Source of the DNA: Candidatus Nitrotoga sp. AM1P
Lineage (GTDB): Bacteria > Pseudomonadota > Gammaproteobacteria > Burkholderiales > Gallionellaceae
DNA length: 64,000 nt
Direction of reading: 5' to 3'
Assembly: GCF_013168275.1 (NCBI RefSeq)
Contig: NZ_AP019547.1
Span: 2,604,001 to 2,668,000, forward strand
Below are positions 20,286 through 30,376 of this stretch, in pieces. Position 1 is the stretch's first letter, and each line of letters opens with the position of its first letter. The notes beneath the pieces were generated by a model. That model made no database searches, was not told where the DNA came from, and worked only from the letters and a program-made list of their open reading frames with translations. A program made the translations under genes and the position numbers.

Positions 20286-20375
20286 TCTAGATCTAAAATT
20301 ATAAGGGAGATTGGCTTGGAGATTTTTCTTGGCCTTTGCTCGATGTTCTATTCGGCTACTATTAGGAGTTAAATA

Positions 20376-20735
20376 ATGGCGATTACATTAACTGAAAGTG
20401 CAGCAAAACAGATCAAAACTCAACTCGCAAAGCGTGGGAAGGGCCTTGCTCTCCGCGTCGGTGTCAAAAAAGTGGGCTGCTCCGGCTATGCTTACACCTA
20501 TGACTATGCCGATGAAGTGCTTGCGGAAGATCATATGTTCGAAGCGCATAACGCCAAGGTTGTCTTTAATGATAATACGCTGTCCTACATTAACGGCTCG
20601 CGTTTAGATTTTGTGACCGAAGGGCTTAAGCAGATGTTTAAATTTGATAATCCCAATGTTGGTAGCATGTGCGGCTGTGGCGAGAGCTTCAACCTGACAG
20701 GTGAAGCCGCGAAATCCATAGTTCAGAATTCATAG
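20376..20735 (+). CDS. iscA: A-type Fe-S carrier protein (IscA/SufA)
   Basis: The 119-residue HesB/IscA-family protein has the three conserved cysteines at Cys35, Cys99 and Cys101 (VGCSGY and MCGCGESF), exactly as numbered in IscA. A-type carriers accept clusters from a scaffold and pass them to apo-proteins. It lies between iscR and sufB. Context allows either IscA or SufA naming; the residue spacing does not discriminate. Confidence 0.92.
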   Translation: MAITLTESAAKQIKTQLAKRGKGLALRVGVKKVGCSGYAYTYDYADEVLAEDHMFEAHNAKVVFNDNTLSYINGSRLDFVTEGLKQMFKFDNPNVGSMCGCGESFNLTGEAAKSIVQNS

Positions 20736-20821
20736 TAGTAAGGTGTAACTGTTTAATTGCCTCATGTTAATCCATGGCAAGCTTTTTTCTTCGATCTTGA
20801 TGATTTCTCGGAGGTAACACA

Positions 20822-22258
20822 ATGAGTGCAACGCTGCAAAACCTCGTCAACCAGCCGTATAAACATGGTTTCGTCACTAGCATCGAGTCTGATGTTGCGC
20901 CGAAGGGATTGAATACAGATACCATCCGGATGATTTCGGCCAAGAAAAAAGAACCTGAGTGGCTGCTTGAGTTCCGGCTCAAATCCTACGAAGCTTGGCT
21001 CAAGATGGAAGAGCCTGCGTGGCCTAATGTTCATTATCCGAAGATCGATTTTCAGGCGATCAGCTACTATGCTGCGCCGAAGCAAAAGCCGAAATTGAAA
21101 AGCATGGATGAGGTCGATCCTGAATTATTACGTACGTTCGAGAAGCTTGGTGTGCCGTTACATGAGCGTATGGCGCTTGCTGGTGTTGCGGTTGATGTCA
21201 TTTTTGACAGTGTATCGGTGGCGACTACTTATAAGGATAAACTTGCCGAGGTTGGCATTATTTTCTGTCCCATGTCGGAAGCGGTGCTTGATCATCCCGA
21301 GCTAGTGCAGAAGTATCTTGGTACCGTAATTCCGCCCAGTGATAACTTTTATGCCGCGCTCAACTCGGCGGTATTTACCGACGGTTCGTTCTGTTACATC
21401 CCCAAGGGGGTTAAATGCCCGATGGATTTATCGACCTATTTCCGCATCAACACTGAGGAATCAGGTCAATTTGAGCGCACGTTGATCGTTGCTGAGGAAG
21501 GAGCTTCAGTCTCTTACCTTGAAGGCTGTACCGCGCCTGCGTTTAGCAGCAACCAGTTGCACGCGGCGGTAGTCGAACTTGTAGCGCTCGATAACGCCGA
21601 CATTAAATATTCAACAGTGCAAAACTGGTATGCGGGTGACGAAAACGGCGTTGGTGGTATTTACAACTTTGTGACCAAGCGCGGTTTGGCCAAAGGCGTT
21701 AACTCGCGCATTTCTTGGACCCAGGTTGAAACCGGCTCGGCTATCACCTGGAAGTATCCTTCCTGTGTGCTGCTTGGCGATAATTCGGTTGGTGAATTCT
21801 ATTCCGTTGCGGTTACCAACCATTATCAGCAAGCTGACACAGGCACCAAAATGATACATATCGGTAAAAATACGCGCAGCACCATAGTCAGCAAAGGAAT
21901 CTCGGCTGGCCATTCCAACAATAGTTACCGTGGATTGGTCAAGATTGCGCCGAGCGCCACGGGTGCACGCAATTATTCGCAATGTGATTCGATGTTGGTT
22001 GGTCAACAGTCCGGTGCTCACACTTTTCCCTATATTCAAGTAGCTAACAACAGTTCCCAAGTCGAACACGAGGCATCGACTTCGAAGATTGGTGAGGATC
22101 AGTTGTTCTACTTCGCGCAGCGTGGCATCAACGCAGAGGCTGCAGTATCAATGATTATTAATGGCTTCTGTAAAGACGTATTTCAACAATTACCAATGGA
22201 GTTTGCGGTCGAAGCAACCGCACTGCTCAGTTTCAAACTAGAAGGGAGTGTCGGATGA
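20822..22258 (+). CDS. sufB: Fe-S assembly scaffold subunit SufB
   Basis: SufB is the core of the SufBC2D scaffold on which clusters are built from desulfurase-derived sulfur. The 478-residue protein starts after a GGAGG site and contains the typical segments [30 protein letters not shown] with a conserved Cys, and the C-terminal region [20 protein letters not shown]. sufC begins inside its stop codon (ATGA overlap). Confidence 0.97.
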   Translation: MSATLQNLVNQPYKHGFVTSIESDVAPKGLNTDTIRMISAKKKEPEWLLEFRLKSYEAWLKMEEPAWPNVHYPKIDFQAISYYAAPKQKPKLKSMDEVDPELLRTFEKLGVPLHERMALAGVAVDVIFDSVSVATTYKDKLAEVGIIFCPMSEAVLDHPELVQKYLGTVIPPSDNFYAALNSAVFTDGSFCYIPKGVKCPMDLSTYFRINTEESGQFERTLIVAEEGASVSYLEGCTAPAFSSNQLHAAVVELVALDNADIKYSTVQNWYAGDENGVGGIYNFVTKRGLAKGVNSRISWTQVETGSAITWKYPSCVLLGDNSVGEFYSVAVTNHYQQADTGTKMIHIGKNTRSTIVSKGISAGHSNNSYRGLVKIAPSATGARNYSQCDSMLVGQQSGAHTFPYIQVANNSSQVEHEASTSKIGEDQLFYFAQRGINAEAAVSMIINGFCKDVFQQLPMEFAVEATALLSFKLEGSVG

Positions 22259-23049
22259 TTTACCAAGATAGCAAGGTTTTGCTCGAGGTGCGCGGACTAT
22301 GCGCAACCGTAAATGGCACCGAAATTTTAAAAGGCTTGGACTTGACGGTGAGGAGTGGCGAAATACATGCCATTATGGGGCCAAACGGTTCGGGCAAGAG
22401 TACTTTCTCCAAGATACTCGCAGGTCATTCAGCTTATGAAGTCACAGGCGGTACGGTGATGTTCCAAGGTCAGAACTTGCTCGATCTTGCTCCCGAAGAG
22501 CGTGCACGTGCTGGTGTGTTTCTTGCTTTCCAATATCCGATTGAGATACCCGGCGTCGGCAATAGCCAATTCTTGCGCCTTACTTATAATACTGTGCAGA
22601 CGCATCGTGGCAAAGAAGAGCTTGACCCGCTCGAGTTTGATGATTTTGTGCGTGAGAAGATGAAATTACTCGAAATGAGTCCTGATTTTCTTGAGCGTAG
22701 CGTTAACGAAGGCTTCTCCGGTGGCGAAAAAAAGCGCAACGAAATATTGCAAATGGCGATGTTGGATCCACGACTGGCGATACTAGATGAGACTGATTCT
22801 GGCCTCGATATTGACGCACTCAGGATCGTCGCCAATGGCGTCAACCAGCTTGCTAATAAAGATAATGCGATCGTGCTGGTAACCCACTATCAGCGTCTGT
22901 TGAACTATATCGTTCCCGATTACGTACATGTGATGGAAGCGGGCCGCATCATCAAAACGGGCGGTAAGGAACTTGCATTCGAACTCGAAACGCGCGGCTA
23001 CGACTGGGTCGGGGTTGAGCACAAGGCTGCAACGAGGGCGACGGCATGA
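22255..23049 (+). CDS. sufC: Fe-S assembly ATPase SufC
   Basis: SufC is the ABC-type ATPase of the SufBCD complex; it drives structural change of the scaffold and is not a membrane transporter. In the 264-residue protein Walker A is GPNGSGKST at 42-50, the signature is [10 protein letters not shown], and Walker B with the D-loop reads [12 protein letters not shown]. It overlaps sufB by 4 bp and its stop overlaps the sufD start. Confidence 0.97.
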   Translation: MIYQDSKVLLEVRGLCATVNGTEILKGLDLTVRSGEIHAIMGPNGSGKSTFSKILAGHSAYEVTGGTVMFQGQNLLDLAPEERARAGVFLAFQYPIEIPGVGNSQFLRLTYNTVQTHRGKEELDPLEFDDFVREKMKLLEMSPDFLERSVNEGFSGGEKKRNEILQMAMLDPRLAILDETDSGLDIDALRIVANGVNQLANKDNAIVLVTHYQRLLNYIVPDYVHVMEAGRIIKTGGKELAFELETRGYDWVGVEHKAATRATA

Positions 23050-24353
23050 GCGCACCCGGCACAATCAATGCGGGGTACCTCGAAAGTCTGCTGGCAGGAC
23101 AGCCGCACTTGCCTGTAAGTCCGTTGGCATGGCTCAACGCGCTACGTGCGGAGGCGGTCGAACGGGTCGGTGCTCTGACGGTGCCCACCCTGCGCGACGA
23201 GGAATGGCGTTTTACCGATATTTCGTTGCTCACCAAGATGTCATTCCATCCGGTGCGCACAACCATTAGCCTCCAACCCGCAGACATAGAGCGCTTTTAT
23301 ATTGAAGAAGCGACGACTCGGCTGGTGTTTGTCGATGGTGTCTATGCGCCTCAGCTGTCGAGTGGTATCACGGACAATGGCGTAGCGGTGATCAATCTGG
23401 AAGCTGGATTTGGTGCGTACGCAGCGGCAATCGAGCCCTATCTGGGCCGTCTCACAGAATTCCGCGACAATGTATTCGCTGCCCTTAACACTGCATTTCT
23501 GCATGACGCGGCATTGATCGTTGTGCCACGTGACATTTCAGTCGCGGTGCCGGTGCATCTATTATTCATTGCGACGCAAAAGGATGTCGTAAGCTACCCG
23601 CGTTGCTTGCTGCTGGCTGAGTCCGGTAGCGCAGTGACAGTGATCGAGGATTACGTTTCATTGCAAGAAGATGCCTATTTCACCAATGCAGTGACCGAAA
23701 TCGCGTTGGTCGATAATGCGCGCGTTAACCATATCCGGGTGCAGCGCGAAGGCGTGAAGGCGTTCCATATTGCAAACTGTGCGGTATCACTCGCACGGGC
23801 TAGTAATTATCAGTCGGTGAGTGTCGCCTTCGGTGCACGCATTTCACGTTATAACCTGAATGTACAGTTAGCCGAGGAGGCCGAATGTACGGTTGACGGG
23901 TTGGCGTTAATTTCAGGGCGTCAGTTGGCTGATACCCATACCTGCATCGACCATGTGAAGCCGCACGCTGTAAGTCATCAGATGCACAAATGTATCGTCG
24001 GCGGCAGTGCGCATGCGGTATTTAACGGCAAAATTATGGTGCGTCAAGGTGCACAACGTACTGACTCCCGGCAGTCCAGTCGCAACCTGTTATTGACCAG
24101 CAAAGCCCACGTTGATACCAAGCCGCAACTTGAAATTTTCGCCGATGACGTGAAGTGCACACATGGCGCGACCATCGGCCAGCTCGACAACGAGGAAGTG
24201 TTTTATTTGCAGAGTCGCGGGTTGTCCGAGACAGCGGCACGTAATATGCTCACTTATGCATTCGGGGCCGAAATCATCGAACGCATACCTATCTCATCAC
24301 TCAAATGCCAGCTTGAACAAACCGTACTCGAACAGACCACAATCCAGCCATGA
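23046..24353 (+). CDS. sufD: Fe-S assembly scaffold subunit SufD
   Basis: SufD is the SufB-like partner in the SufBC2D complex and is needed for iron acquisition by the scaffold. The 435-residue protein has the divergent N-terminal helical part (LRDEEWRFTDISLL) and the beta-helix with KPHAVSHQMHKCIVGGSAHAVF, plus the C-terminal ATIGQLDNEEVFYLQSRGL motif with the conserved His of the SufB-SufD interface region. It overlaps sufC and sufS by 4 bp at each end. Confidence 0.95.
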   Translation: MSAPGTINAGYLESLLAGQPHLPVSPLAWLNALRAEAVERVGALTVPTLRDEEWRFTDISLLTKMSFHPVRTTISLQPADIERFYIEEATTRLVFVDGVYAPQLSSGITDNGVAVINLEAGFGAYAAAIEPYLGRLTEFRDNVFAALNTAFLHDAALIVVPRDISVAVPVHLLFIATQKDVVSYPRCLLLAESGSAVTVIEDYVSLQEDAYFTNAVTEIALVDNARVNHIRVQREGVKAFHIANCAVSLARASNYQSVSVAFGARISRYNLNVQLAEEAECTVDGLALISGRQLADTHTCIDHVKPHAVSHQMHKCIVGGSAHAVFNGKIMVRQGAQRTDSRQSSRNLLLTSKAHVDTKPQLEIFADDVKCTHGATIGQLDNEEVFYLQSRGLSETAARNMLTYAFGAEIIERIPISSLKCQLEQTVLEQTTIQP

Positions 24354-25609
24354 GCGTAATTCAGACCGCACTAAAAATTCGATCGCCGTCCGCATTTGAT
24401 GTTGAACGCATTCGCGCTGATTTCCCTATCCTTAAATTGACGGTCAATGACAAGCCGCTGGTATATCTCGACAACGCTGCCTCGAGCCAGATGCCTCAAC
24501 AAGTGATCGATCGCTTGGTGCGCTATCAGACGACGCAGCACGCCAATATCAATCGCGCGGTGCATCACTTGTCAGAGGTTGCAACCTCTGAATTTGAGGA
24601 GGCGCGTCGCAAGTTACAGCGCTTCATTAATGCGAATGAAGAGCGCGAAGTGATCTTCACCAGTGGCACCACCGATGCAATCAATCTGGTGATGCATGGC
24701 TATGGTCGCAAATTTATCGGAGCTGGTGATGAAATCATCCTGACCACGCTTGAGCATCATTCGAACATTGTGCCATGGCAGATGCTGGCTGAAGAAAAGG
24801 GCGCGAAGATTCGTGTGGTGCCGATTAACGATGCCGGTGAGTTGCTCATAGACGAATACGAGAAACTTTTTAACGAGCGCACCAAATTTGTCGGCGTGAT
24901 GCACGTCTCGAACGCGCTGGGCACGATCAACCCGGTAAAGGAAATGATTGCGTTTGCACATGCGCGCGGAGTACCGGTGCTGGTTGATGGTGCTCAGGCA
25001 GCCCCGCACATGAAGGTTGACGTGCAGGATCTTGACTGCGATTTCTATGCATTTTCTGGCCACAAGCTGTGCGGACCGACCGGCATCGGCATTCTTTACG
25101 GTCGTGCTGCGCTGCTAGAAAACATGCAGCCATTCAAGGGCGGTGGCGACATGATTTTGTCGGTGGCGTTCGAAAAAACCATCTACAACACAATTCCGCA
25201 TAAATTCGAGGCGGGCACTCCGCCCATTGCGGCGGCAATTGGGCTGGGCGCTGCAGTTGACTACTTATCTGAGATCGGCATGGATGCAATAGCCGCGCAT
25301 GAACTCGCGCTGCTAGAGTATGCAACCGAGCAAATCAATTCTATGCCAGGCGTACGGATTATTGGCACCGCCGAGCACAAGGCTGCAGTATTGTCCTTTG
25401 CAGTCGACGGTGTGCATCCGCATGACATCGGCACACTGCTCAATCAGGAAGGAATTGCTGTGCGTACCGGACATCATTGCGCACAGCCCGTTATGCAACG
25501 CTTGCATGTGCCAGCCACTTCGCGTGCATCGTTTGCGTTTTACAACAGCATGGATGAAGTCGATGCACTGATCGCCGGCATCCATACCGTACAGAAGATA
25601 TTTACATAA
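24350..25609 (+). CDS. sufS: Cysteine desulfurase SufS (group II)
   Basis: The PLP enzyme releases sulfur from cysteine as a persulfide for SufU and the SufBCD scaffold. In the 419-residue protein the PLP lysine is Lys239 in FSGHKLCGPTG, and the persulfide-forming Cys377 lies in VRTGHHCAQPVM, a group II pattern. A HHLSEVAT segment lies near the N-terminus. It overlaps sufD by 4 bp; sufU begins at the last base of its stop codon. Confidence 0.96.
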   Translation: MSVIQTALKIRSPSAFDVERIRADFPILKLTVNDKPLVYLDNAASSQMPQQVIDRLVRYQTTQHANINRAVHHLSEVATSEFEEARRKLQRFINANEEREVIFTSGTTDAINLVMHGYGRKFIGAGDEIILTTLEHHSNIVPWQMLAEEKGAKIRVVPINDAGELLIDEYEKLFNERTKFVGVMHVSNALGTINPVKEMIAFAHARGVPVLVDGAQAAPHMKVDVQDLDCDFYAFSGHKLCGPTGIGILYGRAALLENMQPFKGGGDMILSVAFEKTIYNTIPHKFEAGTPPIAAAIGLGAAVDYLSEIGMDAIAAHELALLEYATEQINSMPGVRIIGTAEHKAAVLSFAVDGVHPHDIGTLLNQEGIAVRTGHHCAQPVMQRLHVPATSRASFAFYNSMDEVDALIAGIHTVQKIFT

Positions 25610-26091
25610 TGGCTAACTATAAATCTCTCTATCAAGAGGTGATCCTCGACCACAACAAAAAACCGCGTAATTACGGCACGATTGAACATCCGAGCCATCA
25701 TGCGGTAGGGCACAATCCGCTGTGTGGTGATCACATCACCGTGGATATCGTACTCGGTGAGCGTATCGACAACATTGCCTTTGAGGGTGAGTCTTGCGCG
25801 ATCTGCAAGGCATCTGCGTCGATGATGACGACTGCTATCAAGGGCAAAACGCGTGCGGAGGCGGAAACACTGATCCAGGAGTTTCTCGCTATGGCGACTG
25901 GTAAGCTCTCTCATGACGCCTGTCCTAACATTGGCAGGCTTGCGGTATTTGCTGGAGTGAGTGATTTGCCAACACGCGTCAAATGCGCCATTCTGCCTTG
26001 GCACACGCTGCATGGCGCGTTTAACGCAGTAGCAACCACCTCGACTGAGGCGGAAGAAGATCCAATGCACGCTCCGATCGGTGATGCCTGA
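25609..26091 (+). CDS. sufU: SUF-system sulfur acceptor/scaffold SufU
   Basis: SufU is a zinc-dependent sulfur acceptor for SufS in systems lacking SufE. The 160-residue protein has Cys39 and Asp41 (NPLCGDH), Cys63 (GESCAIC) and Cys126 (RVKCAILPW), plus the SufU-specific insertion before the last Cys. The residue three after Cys63 is another cysteine, where many SufU proteins have Ser. The presence of SufU rather than SufE in this betaproteobacterial cluster fits the sufBCDSU order. It is translationally coupled to sufS. Confidence 0.93.
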   Translation: MANYKSLYQEVILDHNKKPRNYGTIEHPSHHAVGHNPLCGDHITVDIVLGERIDNIAFEGESCAICKASASMMTTAIKGKTRAEAETLIQEFLAMATGKLSHDACPNIGRLAVFAGVSDLPTRVKCAILPWHTLHGAFNAVATTSTEAEEDPMHAPIGDA

Positions 26092-26260
26092 AAACAATCC
26101 TTACTCGGCGAAGATATGCAGACATGGCGATATGCAAAAACTGCTGCAAGCGGCACAGTCAAAAGAGGGAGGCTTGGACAAGCGGTTATTTATAGCAAAC
26201 CTATTGCTTATGGGATTGTGAAAGGCGTTAAAAACGAGGCCTTAATTTGTAGGAATAGAA

Positions 26261-26821
26261 ATGCCAAAAATTGCTGAAATAGAAGACACGCCCAACCCAA
26301 ATGCAGTGAAGTTTATGCTCAAGGAGCCACTAACATGGGGGATATCACATTCGTACGATAATGCCGAGGAGGCCAAATCCGATAAACTCGCTTCCGCATT
26401 ATTCGATATCGAGCATGTGACCAATGTGTTTTATGTTGATAGCTGTCTAACGGTCACACAGGATGGTGAAGCCCATTGGCCTCAGTTGGCGCGCTTAATT
26501 GCCGTGCCACTTCGCGAGGCGCCTGCAGCAGATGAATCTTCTGAAGCTCTGGTTGCAGCGGCGGCCGTTGCCATCGCCGGTCTTAGTCCCGAGGATCAGG
26601 TTCGCTTCGATAAGATCAACGCGATGCTTGACGAAAAGATCCGTCCCTACCTGCGTAGCGACGGCGGAGACCTGCATGTAATCGGTTTCTCGGGCAATTT
26701 TCTCAGTGTGCATCTCCAAGGCGCTTGCGGTTCATGTCCGAGTTCGACATCGGCCACGCTCGTCAGTATCACGAGTCTACTTCGAACGATTGAACCGGAC
26801 ATAGAAGTCCTGTCTGTGTAG
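26261..26821 (+). CDS. Nfu-type Fe-S carrier (Nfu N-domain plus NifU C-domain)
   Basis: The 186-residue protein joins an Nfu/NifU N-terminal domain (EDTPNPNAVKFML near 9-21) to a C-terminal NifU-like domain with the cluster-binding CGSCPSS (Cys156 and Cys159), preceded by IRPYLRSDGGDL. Such proteins carry [4Fe-4S] clusters to targets. It follows sufU after a 169-bp gap and is probably part of the same cluster. It differs from E. coli NfuA, whose N-domain is A-type-like. Confidence 0.92.
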   Translation: MPKIAEIEDTPNPNAVKFMLKEPLTWGISHSYDNAEEAKSDKLASALFDIEHVTNVFYVDSCLTVTQDGEAHWPQLARLIAVPLREAPAADESSEALVAAAAVAIAGLSPEDQVRFDKINAMLDEKIRPYLRSDGGDLHVIGFSGNFLSVHLQGACGSCPSSTSATLVSITSLLRTIEPDIEVLSV

Positions 26822-26924
26822 TTGTAATTTACAGTTTTCTTTCTGGCTTGTTCTTTAATTTGAGGTTGGTATAGAGCCGATAAACCGACAGAATAATTTG
26901 TAAGAACATATTTAATAGAGTTGG

Positions 26925-27287
26925 ATGACTATATTTTATCCGCGAATGAATGGCCGCCACTATATGCAAACTTTAACTGCACCGGATTTAGCCGCATGGC
27001 TCTCGGATACAACGCGAGAAAAACCAGTATTGCTCGACGTGCGTGAGCCGTGGGAATTTCAAACCTGTCATATTGATGGGGCGTTAACGATGCCGATGAA
27101 TACCATTCCCGACAAACTGTCGGAGCTCAATGCGGGGCAATCAATCGTCTGTATTTGCCATCACGGTATGCGTAGCATGCAGATTGCGGTTTTTTTAGAA
27201 CAGAATGGTTTTACTCAAGTTAGCAACTTGATAGGTGGCGTTCATGCTTGGGCTCAGCAAGTCGATAGCACAATGCCAACCTATTAA
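26925..27287 (+). CDS. Rhodanese-domain sulfurtransferase
   Basis: A single rhodanese domain of about 105 residues is present: LLDVREPWEFQTCHIDGA near the N-terminus and the active-site loop CHHGMRS with the catalytic cysteine. It may move sulfane sulfur within the Fe-S cluster pathway, consistent with its place between nfu and the Rieske gene. The first 13 codons may not be translated; ATGs at 26946 and 26964 are alternatives and none has a strong Shine-Dalgarno. Confidence 0.9.
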   Translation: MTIFYPRMNGRHYMQTLTAPDLAAWLSDTTREKPVLLDVREPWEFQTCHIDGALTMPMNTIPDKLSELNAGQSIVCICHHGMRSMQIAVFLEQNGFTQVSNLIGGVHAWAQQVDSTMPTY

Positions 27288-27410
27288 ATCAAGTATTGGC
27301 TACTTTTGGAGAATAAATTTTGGCAATATCTTTTTTCATTCAAGGCTTGCTACGTTTATTTATATCAAGCGCGAGGTTAGCGCATAGGAATAATTAAAAA
27401 TGGAATTGGA

Positions 27411-27731
27411 ATGAGTGACTGGGTGATGGTTGCGCGAGTCGGTGAACTTGCGCCTGGCGCGTGGCGAGTAGTGGATGTGGATGGCGCGCAGGCCGTGGTA
27501 TTCAATCTTGAAGGCCAATATTATGCTATTGAAGACGTCTGCACTCATGATTCTGGCCGCCTTACTGGCGGCACGGTCGAAGGTGATCAGATCATTTGTC
27601 CACGCCACGGCGCGCGTTTCTGTATACGCACTGGCGAGGCGTTGACTGCACCTGCTTATGAACCGACTGCTACTTTCCCCGTGCGCATTGAAAACGACGA
27701 GATTCAAGTACGCGACAACCGCTGGGATTGA
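27411..27731 (+). CDS. Rieske-type [2Fe-2S] ferredoxin
   Basis: The 106-residue protein is a stand-alone Rieske domain. The cluster ligands are in CTHDSG and CPRHGARF (Cys-X-His and Cys-X2-His). Members are annotated as non-heme iron oxygenase ferredoxin subunits or NirD-like proteins. No oxygenase or nitrite reductase large subunit lies nearby; its recurrent place in SUF clusters suggests an electron-transfer role in cluster assembly, which is inference. Confidence 0.9.
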   Translation: MSDWVMVARVGELAPGAWRVVDVDGAQAVVFNLEGQYYAIEDVCTHDSGRLTGGTVEGDQIICPRHGARFCIRTGEALTAPAYEPTATFPVRIENDEIQVRDNRWD

Positions 27732-27772
27732 TTCAAGTCTTATAGAGGCCAACATTGACAGGTAAAACACAG

Positions 27773-28339
27773 ATGTCAGAACAACAGTTTACCGAGCAGG
27801 ACTGGCGTCGGCTTTTGGTGAGTTTAGGGGAGGATCCCGATAGAGCCGGTCTGGTTGAAACACCGTCTCGCCTTGTTACTGCCTGGAAGCATTGGACTTC
27901 CGGATATACCCAAGATCCGGCAGAACTCCTAAAGGTATTTGAAGATGGAGCTGAGGAGTATAACGAACTCATCGTGATACGAGGCATCCCTGTCTATAGT
28001 CATTGCGAGCATCATCTGGCGCCTTTTTTTGGCAAAGCCACGATCGGCTATGTTCCTAACGGAAAAATAGTAGGTTTATCCAAGCTGACGCGCTTGGTCA
28101 ATTGTTTTTCCAGGCGGTTACAGGTACAAGAACGGCTCACCATTCAAATTGCCAATGCTTTGATGACGCACCTGGAACCGAAAGCAGCGGGCGTGGTGAT
28201 TCGCTGTCGGCATATGTGCATGGAAAGCCGTGGCATTAGCACCGAGGGAGAAGAAACCGTCACGTCAGCCATGCTCGGTGAACTTCAACCCAATCTGGCA
28301 TTGCGTACGGAATTTCTTGCTTTAGCGCGCGAGGCATAA
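27773..28339 (+). CDS. folE: GTP cyclohydrolase I FolE
   Basis: FolE converts GTP to dihydroneopterin triphosphate, the first step of folate synthesis. The zinc ligands are visible in SHCEHHLAPF and in RHMCMESRG; the substrate-binding GLSKLTRLV segment is present. The chosen ATG gives 188 residues; a TTG at 27755 in frame is an alternative. Its place inside an Fe-S cluster, between the Rieske gene and iscS, is unusual functionally but co-directional, with 18 bp to the next gene. Confidence 0.94.
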   Translation: MSEQQFTEQDWRRLLVSLGEDPDRAGLVETPSRLVTAWKHWTSGYTQDPAELLKVFEDGAEEYNELIVIRGIPVYSHCEHHLAPFFGKATIGYVPNGKIVGLSKLTRLVNCFSRRLQVQERLTIQIANALMTHLEPKAAGVVIRCRHMCMESRGISTEGEETVTSAMLGELQPNLALRTEFLALAREA

Positions 28340-28357
28340 TTTGAATCCAAAATCAAA

Positions 28358-29533
28358 ATGAGTCTGCATCTCCCAATTTACCTGGACTATTCAGCTACTA
28401 CGCCAATTGATCCGCGCGTTGCTGAAGCAATGATCCCCTATCTAACAGAGAAGTTTGGCAACCCGGCAAGCCCCCATACCTATGGTCAGGTGGCGGAGGA
28501 GGCGGTGGAACGCGCGCGTGAACAGGTGGCGGCACTGGTAAACGCCGACCCTAAAGAAATCATCTGGACTTCGGGTGCGACCGAATCCAACAATCTGGCA
28601 CTAAAGGGCGCAGCACATTTCTACCAGAATAAGGGTAAGCACATTGTTACGATGAAAATCGAGCATAAGGCGGTGCTTGATACCGTGTGCGAACTGGAGC
28701 GGCAAGGGCTTTCTGCAACTTACCTCGATTCCGAACCGAATGGCTTACTTGATCTGGATAAATTCAAGGCGGCATTGCGTCCTGATACCATTATTGTTTC
28801 AGTAATGTATGTCAACAACGAAATCGGTGTGATTCAGGATATCGCAGCGATCGGGGAAATATGCCGTGAGCGTGGCATTCTGTTCCATGTTGATGCGGCG
28901 CAGGCTACCGGAAAAATAGTGATCGATCTGTTGTGCTTGAAAGTTGACCTGATGTCATTTTCCGCACATAAAACTTATGGCCCGAAAGGCATCGGTGCGC
29001 TGTATGTGCGGCGCAAGCCACGAGTGCGTCTGGAAGCACAGATGCATGGCGGCGGGCATGAACGTGGTATGCGTTCAGGCACCCTGGCGACACACCAGAT
29101 TGTTGGCATGGGTGAAGCATTTCGCATAGCGCAAGCGGAAATGACAACAGAAAACGAACGCATCCGCACGCTGCGTGATAGCCTGTGGCGCGGCCTGTTC
29201 AGCATAGGGGACGTGTACCTGAACGGCGATTTTGAGCAGCGCGTATCGCATAACCTGAATGTCAGTTTCAATAATGTGGATGGTGAGTCGCTGACTAAGG
29301 CGATTGCCGATATTGCGGTATCCAGCGGGTCCGCTTGCACTTCGGCAAGCCTGGAGCCGTCTTATGTGCTACGTGGTTTGGGGCGCAGCGATGCATTGGC
29401 ACGCAGCTCGATTCGGTTCACCGTGGGACGCTTCACTACCGAGGAGGAAGTGAACTTCACGATAGAATTGTTAAAAAATAAAATCAGCAAGTTACGTAAC
29501 GAACAAGAGCCATCTATCTTGGTGCCCCAATAA
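28358..29533 (+). CDS. iscS: Cysteine desulfurase IscS-type (group I)
   Basis: This is a second desulfurase in the same cluster. The 391-residue protein has the PLP lysine Lys205 in [12 protein letters not shown] and the catalytic Cys327 in [17 protein letters not shown], an IscS-type mobile loop, so it is group I and distinct from SufS. IscS supplies sulfur for Fe-S clusters and tRNA thiolation. No iscU, hscBA or fdx follows; dsbB is next, behind a REP-like element. So IscS seems to be retained for general sulfur trafficking. Confidence 0.95.
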   Translation: MSLHLPIYLDYSATTPIDPRVAEAMIPYLTEKFGNPASPHTYGQVAEEAVERAREQVAALVNADPKEIIWTSGATESNNLALKGAAHFYQNKGKHIVTMKIEHKAVLDTVCELERQGLSATYLDSEPNGLLDLDKFKAALRPDTIIVSVMYVNNEIGVIQDIAAIGEICRERGILFHVDAAQATGKIVIDLLCLKVDLMSFSAHKTYGPKGIGALYVRRKPRVRLEAQMHGGGHERGMRSGTLATHQIVGMGEAFRIAQAEMTTENERIRTLRDSLWRGLFSIGDVYLNGDFEQRVSHNLNVSFNNVDGESLTKAIADIAVSSGSACTSASLEPSYVLRGLGRSDALARSSIRFTVGRFTTEEEVNFTIELLKNKISKLRNEQEPSILVPQ

Positions 29534-29603
29534 ATTCAGAATTCCAAGCGGGAAATCTTGCAGCTGAGTTGATCTATTGATTTGGCACGAATTGAATTTG
29601 ATT

Positions 29604-29671
29604 GCCGTTCGTGCTGAGCTTGTCGAAGCATAAGAAGACATTCACATTTCGACAAGCTCAATGCGAACGGC
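29604..29671. repeat. REP-like inverted repeat
   Basis: Two imperfect 24-bp arms (21/24 matches) beginning GCCGTTCG and centred on TGAGCTTGTCGAA face each other across a 20-nt loop. The core TTCGACAAGCTCA is a widespread extragenic palindrome core in proteobacteria. It lies in the iscS-dsbB spacer and could also stop transcripts. It was not seen again in this window. Confidence 0.7.
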
Positions 29672-29725
29672 TTTTGGGATAAACAGTGCCGGATCAATGG
29701 GCGGCGTGAATAAAGAGGTTGCACA

Positions 29726-30238
29726 ATGAAAATTTATAATCTGTGGCGTACCCTTTCAAATCGCTGGCTATATCTGGCCGGGACGTTGGTCATTGCCGGG
29801 GTGTTTGGTACAGCGCTCTATCTGCAATATGTTCTGCATCAGGAGCCTTGCCCTTTATGCATGATCCAGCGCGTCATCTTCATTGCTATGTTAGTTTTGT
29901 TTGCTATTGCCACGCTGCATAACCCCAAACGTAGCGGTACGAAAGTGTATGGAGCATTAATAGTACTACTGGCATTGAGCGGGGTGAGTACTGCCAGCCG
30001 TCATATATGGCTTCAGCATTTGCCCAAAGATCAAGTACCTGCCTGCGGCCCAGGCTTGGAGTACATGTTGGGAAACTTCCCTATGGCAGAAGTGTGGCAG
30101 GAACTCATGCACGGCTCTGGTGAATGTGCCGCTAAAGGCTGGACGTTTCTTGGCTTGGGCATCCCGGAATGGTCTCTGTTTTTGTATGTGGTCTTGGGTG
30201 TATGGGCGGTGATGATCACATTTAGAAAGCCGATCTAA
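29726..30238 (+). CDS. dsbB: Disulfide bond formation protein DsbB
   Basis: DsbB reoxidises DsbA and passes electrons to quinone in the inner membrane. The 170-residue protein has four predicted membrane helices, the first redox pair CPLC at Cys42/Cys45 after the first helix, and a second periplasmic loop with cysteines in VPACGPG and GECAAKG. A GAGGT site precedes the start. Relevant for exported proteins with disulfides or labile cysteines; no dsbA is adjacent. Confidence 0.93.
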   Translation: MKIYNLWRTLSNRWLYLAGTLVIAGVFGTALYLQYVLHQEPCPLCMIQRVIFIAMLVLFAIATLHNPKRSGTKVYGALIVLLALSGVSTASRHIWLQHLPKDQVPACGPGLEYMLGNFPMAEVWQELMHGSGECAAKGWTFLGLGIPEWSLFLYVVLGVWAVMITFRKPI

Positions 30239-30376
30239 TGCCTTCTGCAATAATGCTGACATACCTGCATCGGACAGTTAAATATTCTTGCATTCATTGC
30301 TTTTGCTAAGTATTTACTAGTGTTTTTTCTTTTAAATTTTTAACTTTTTATCAAAATCAACCAAAGGAACCAAAAA

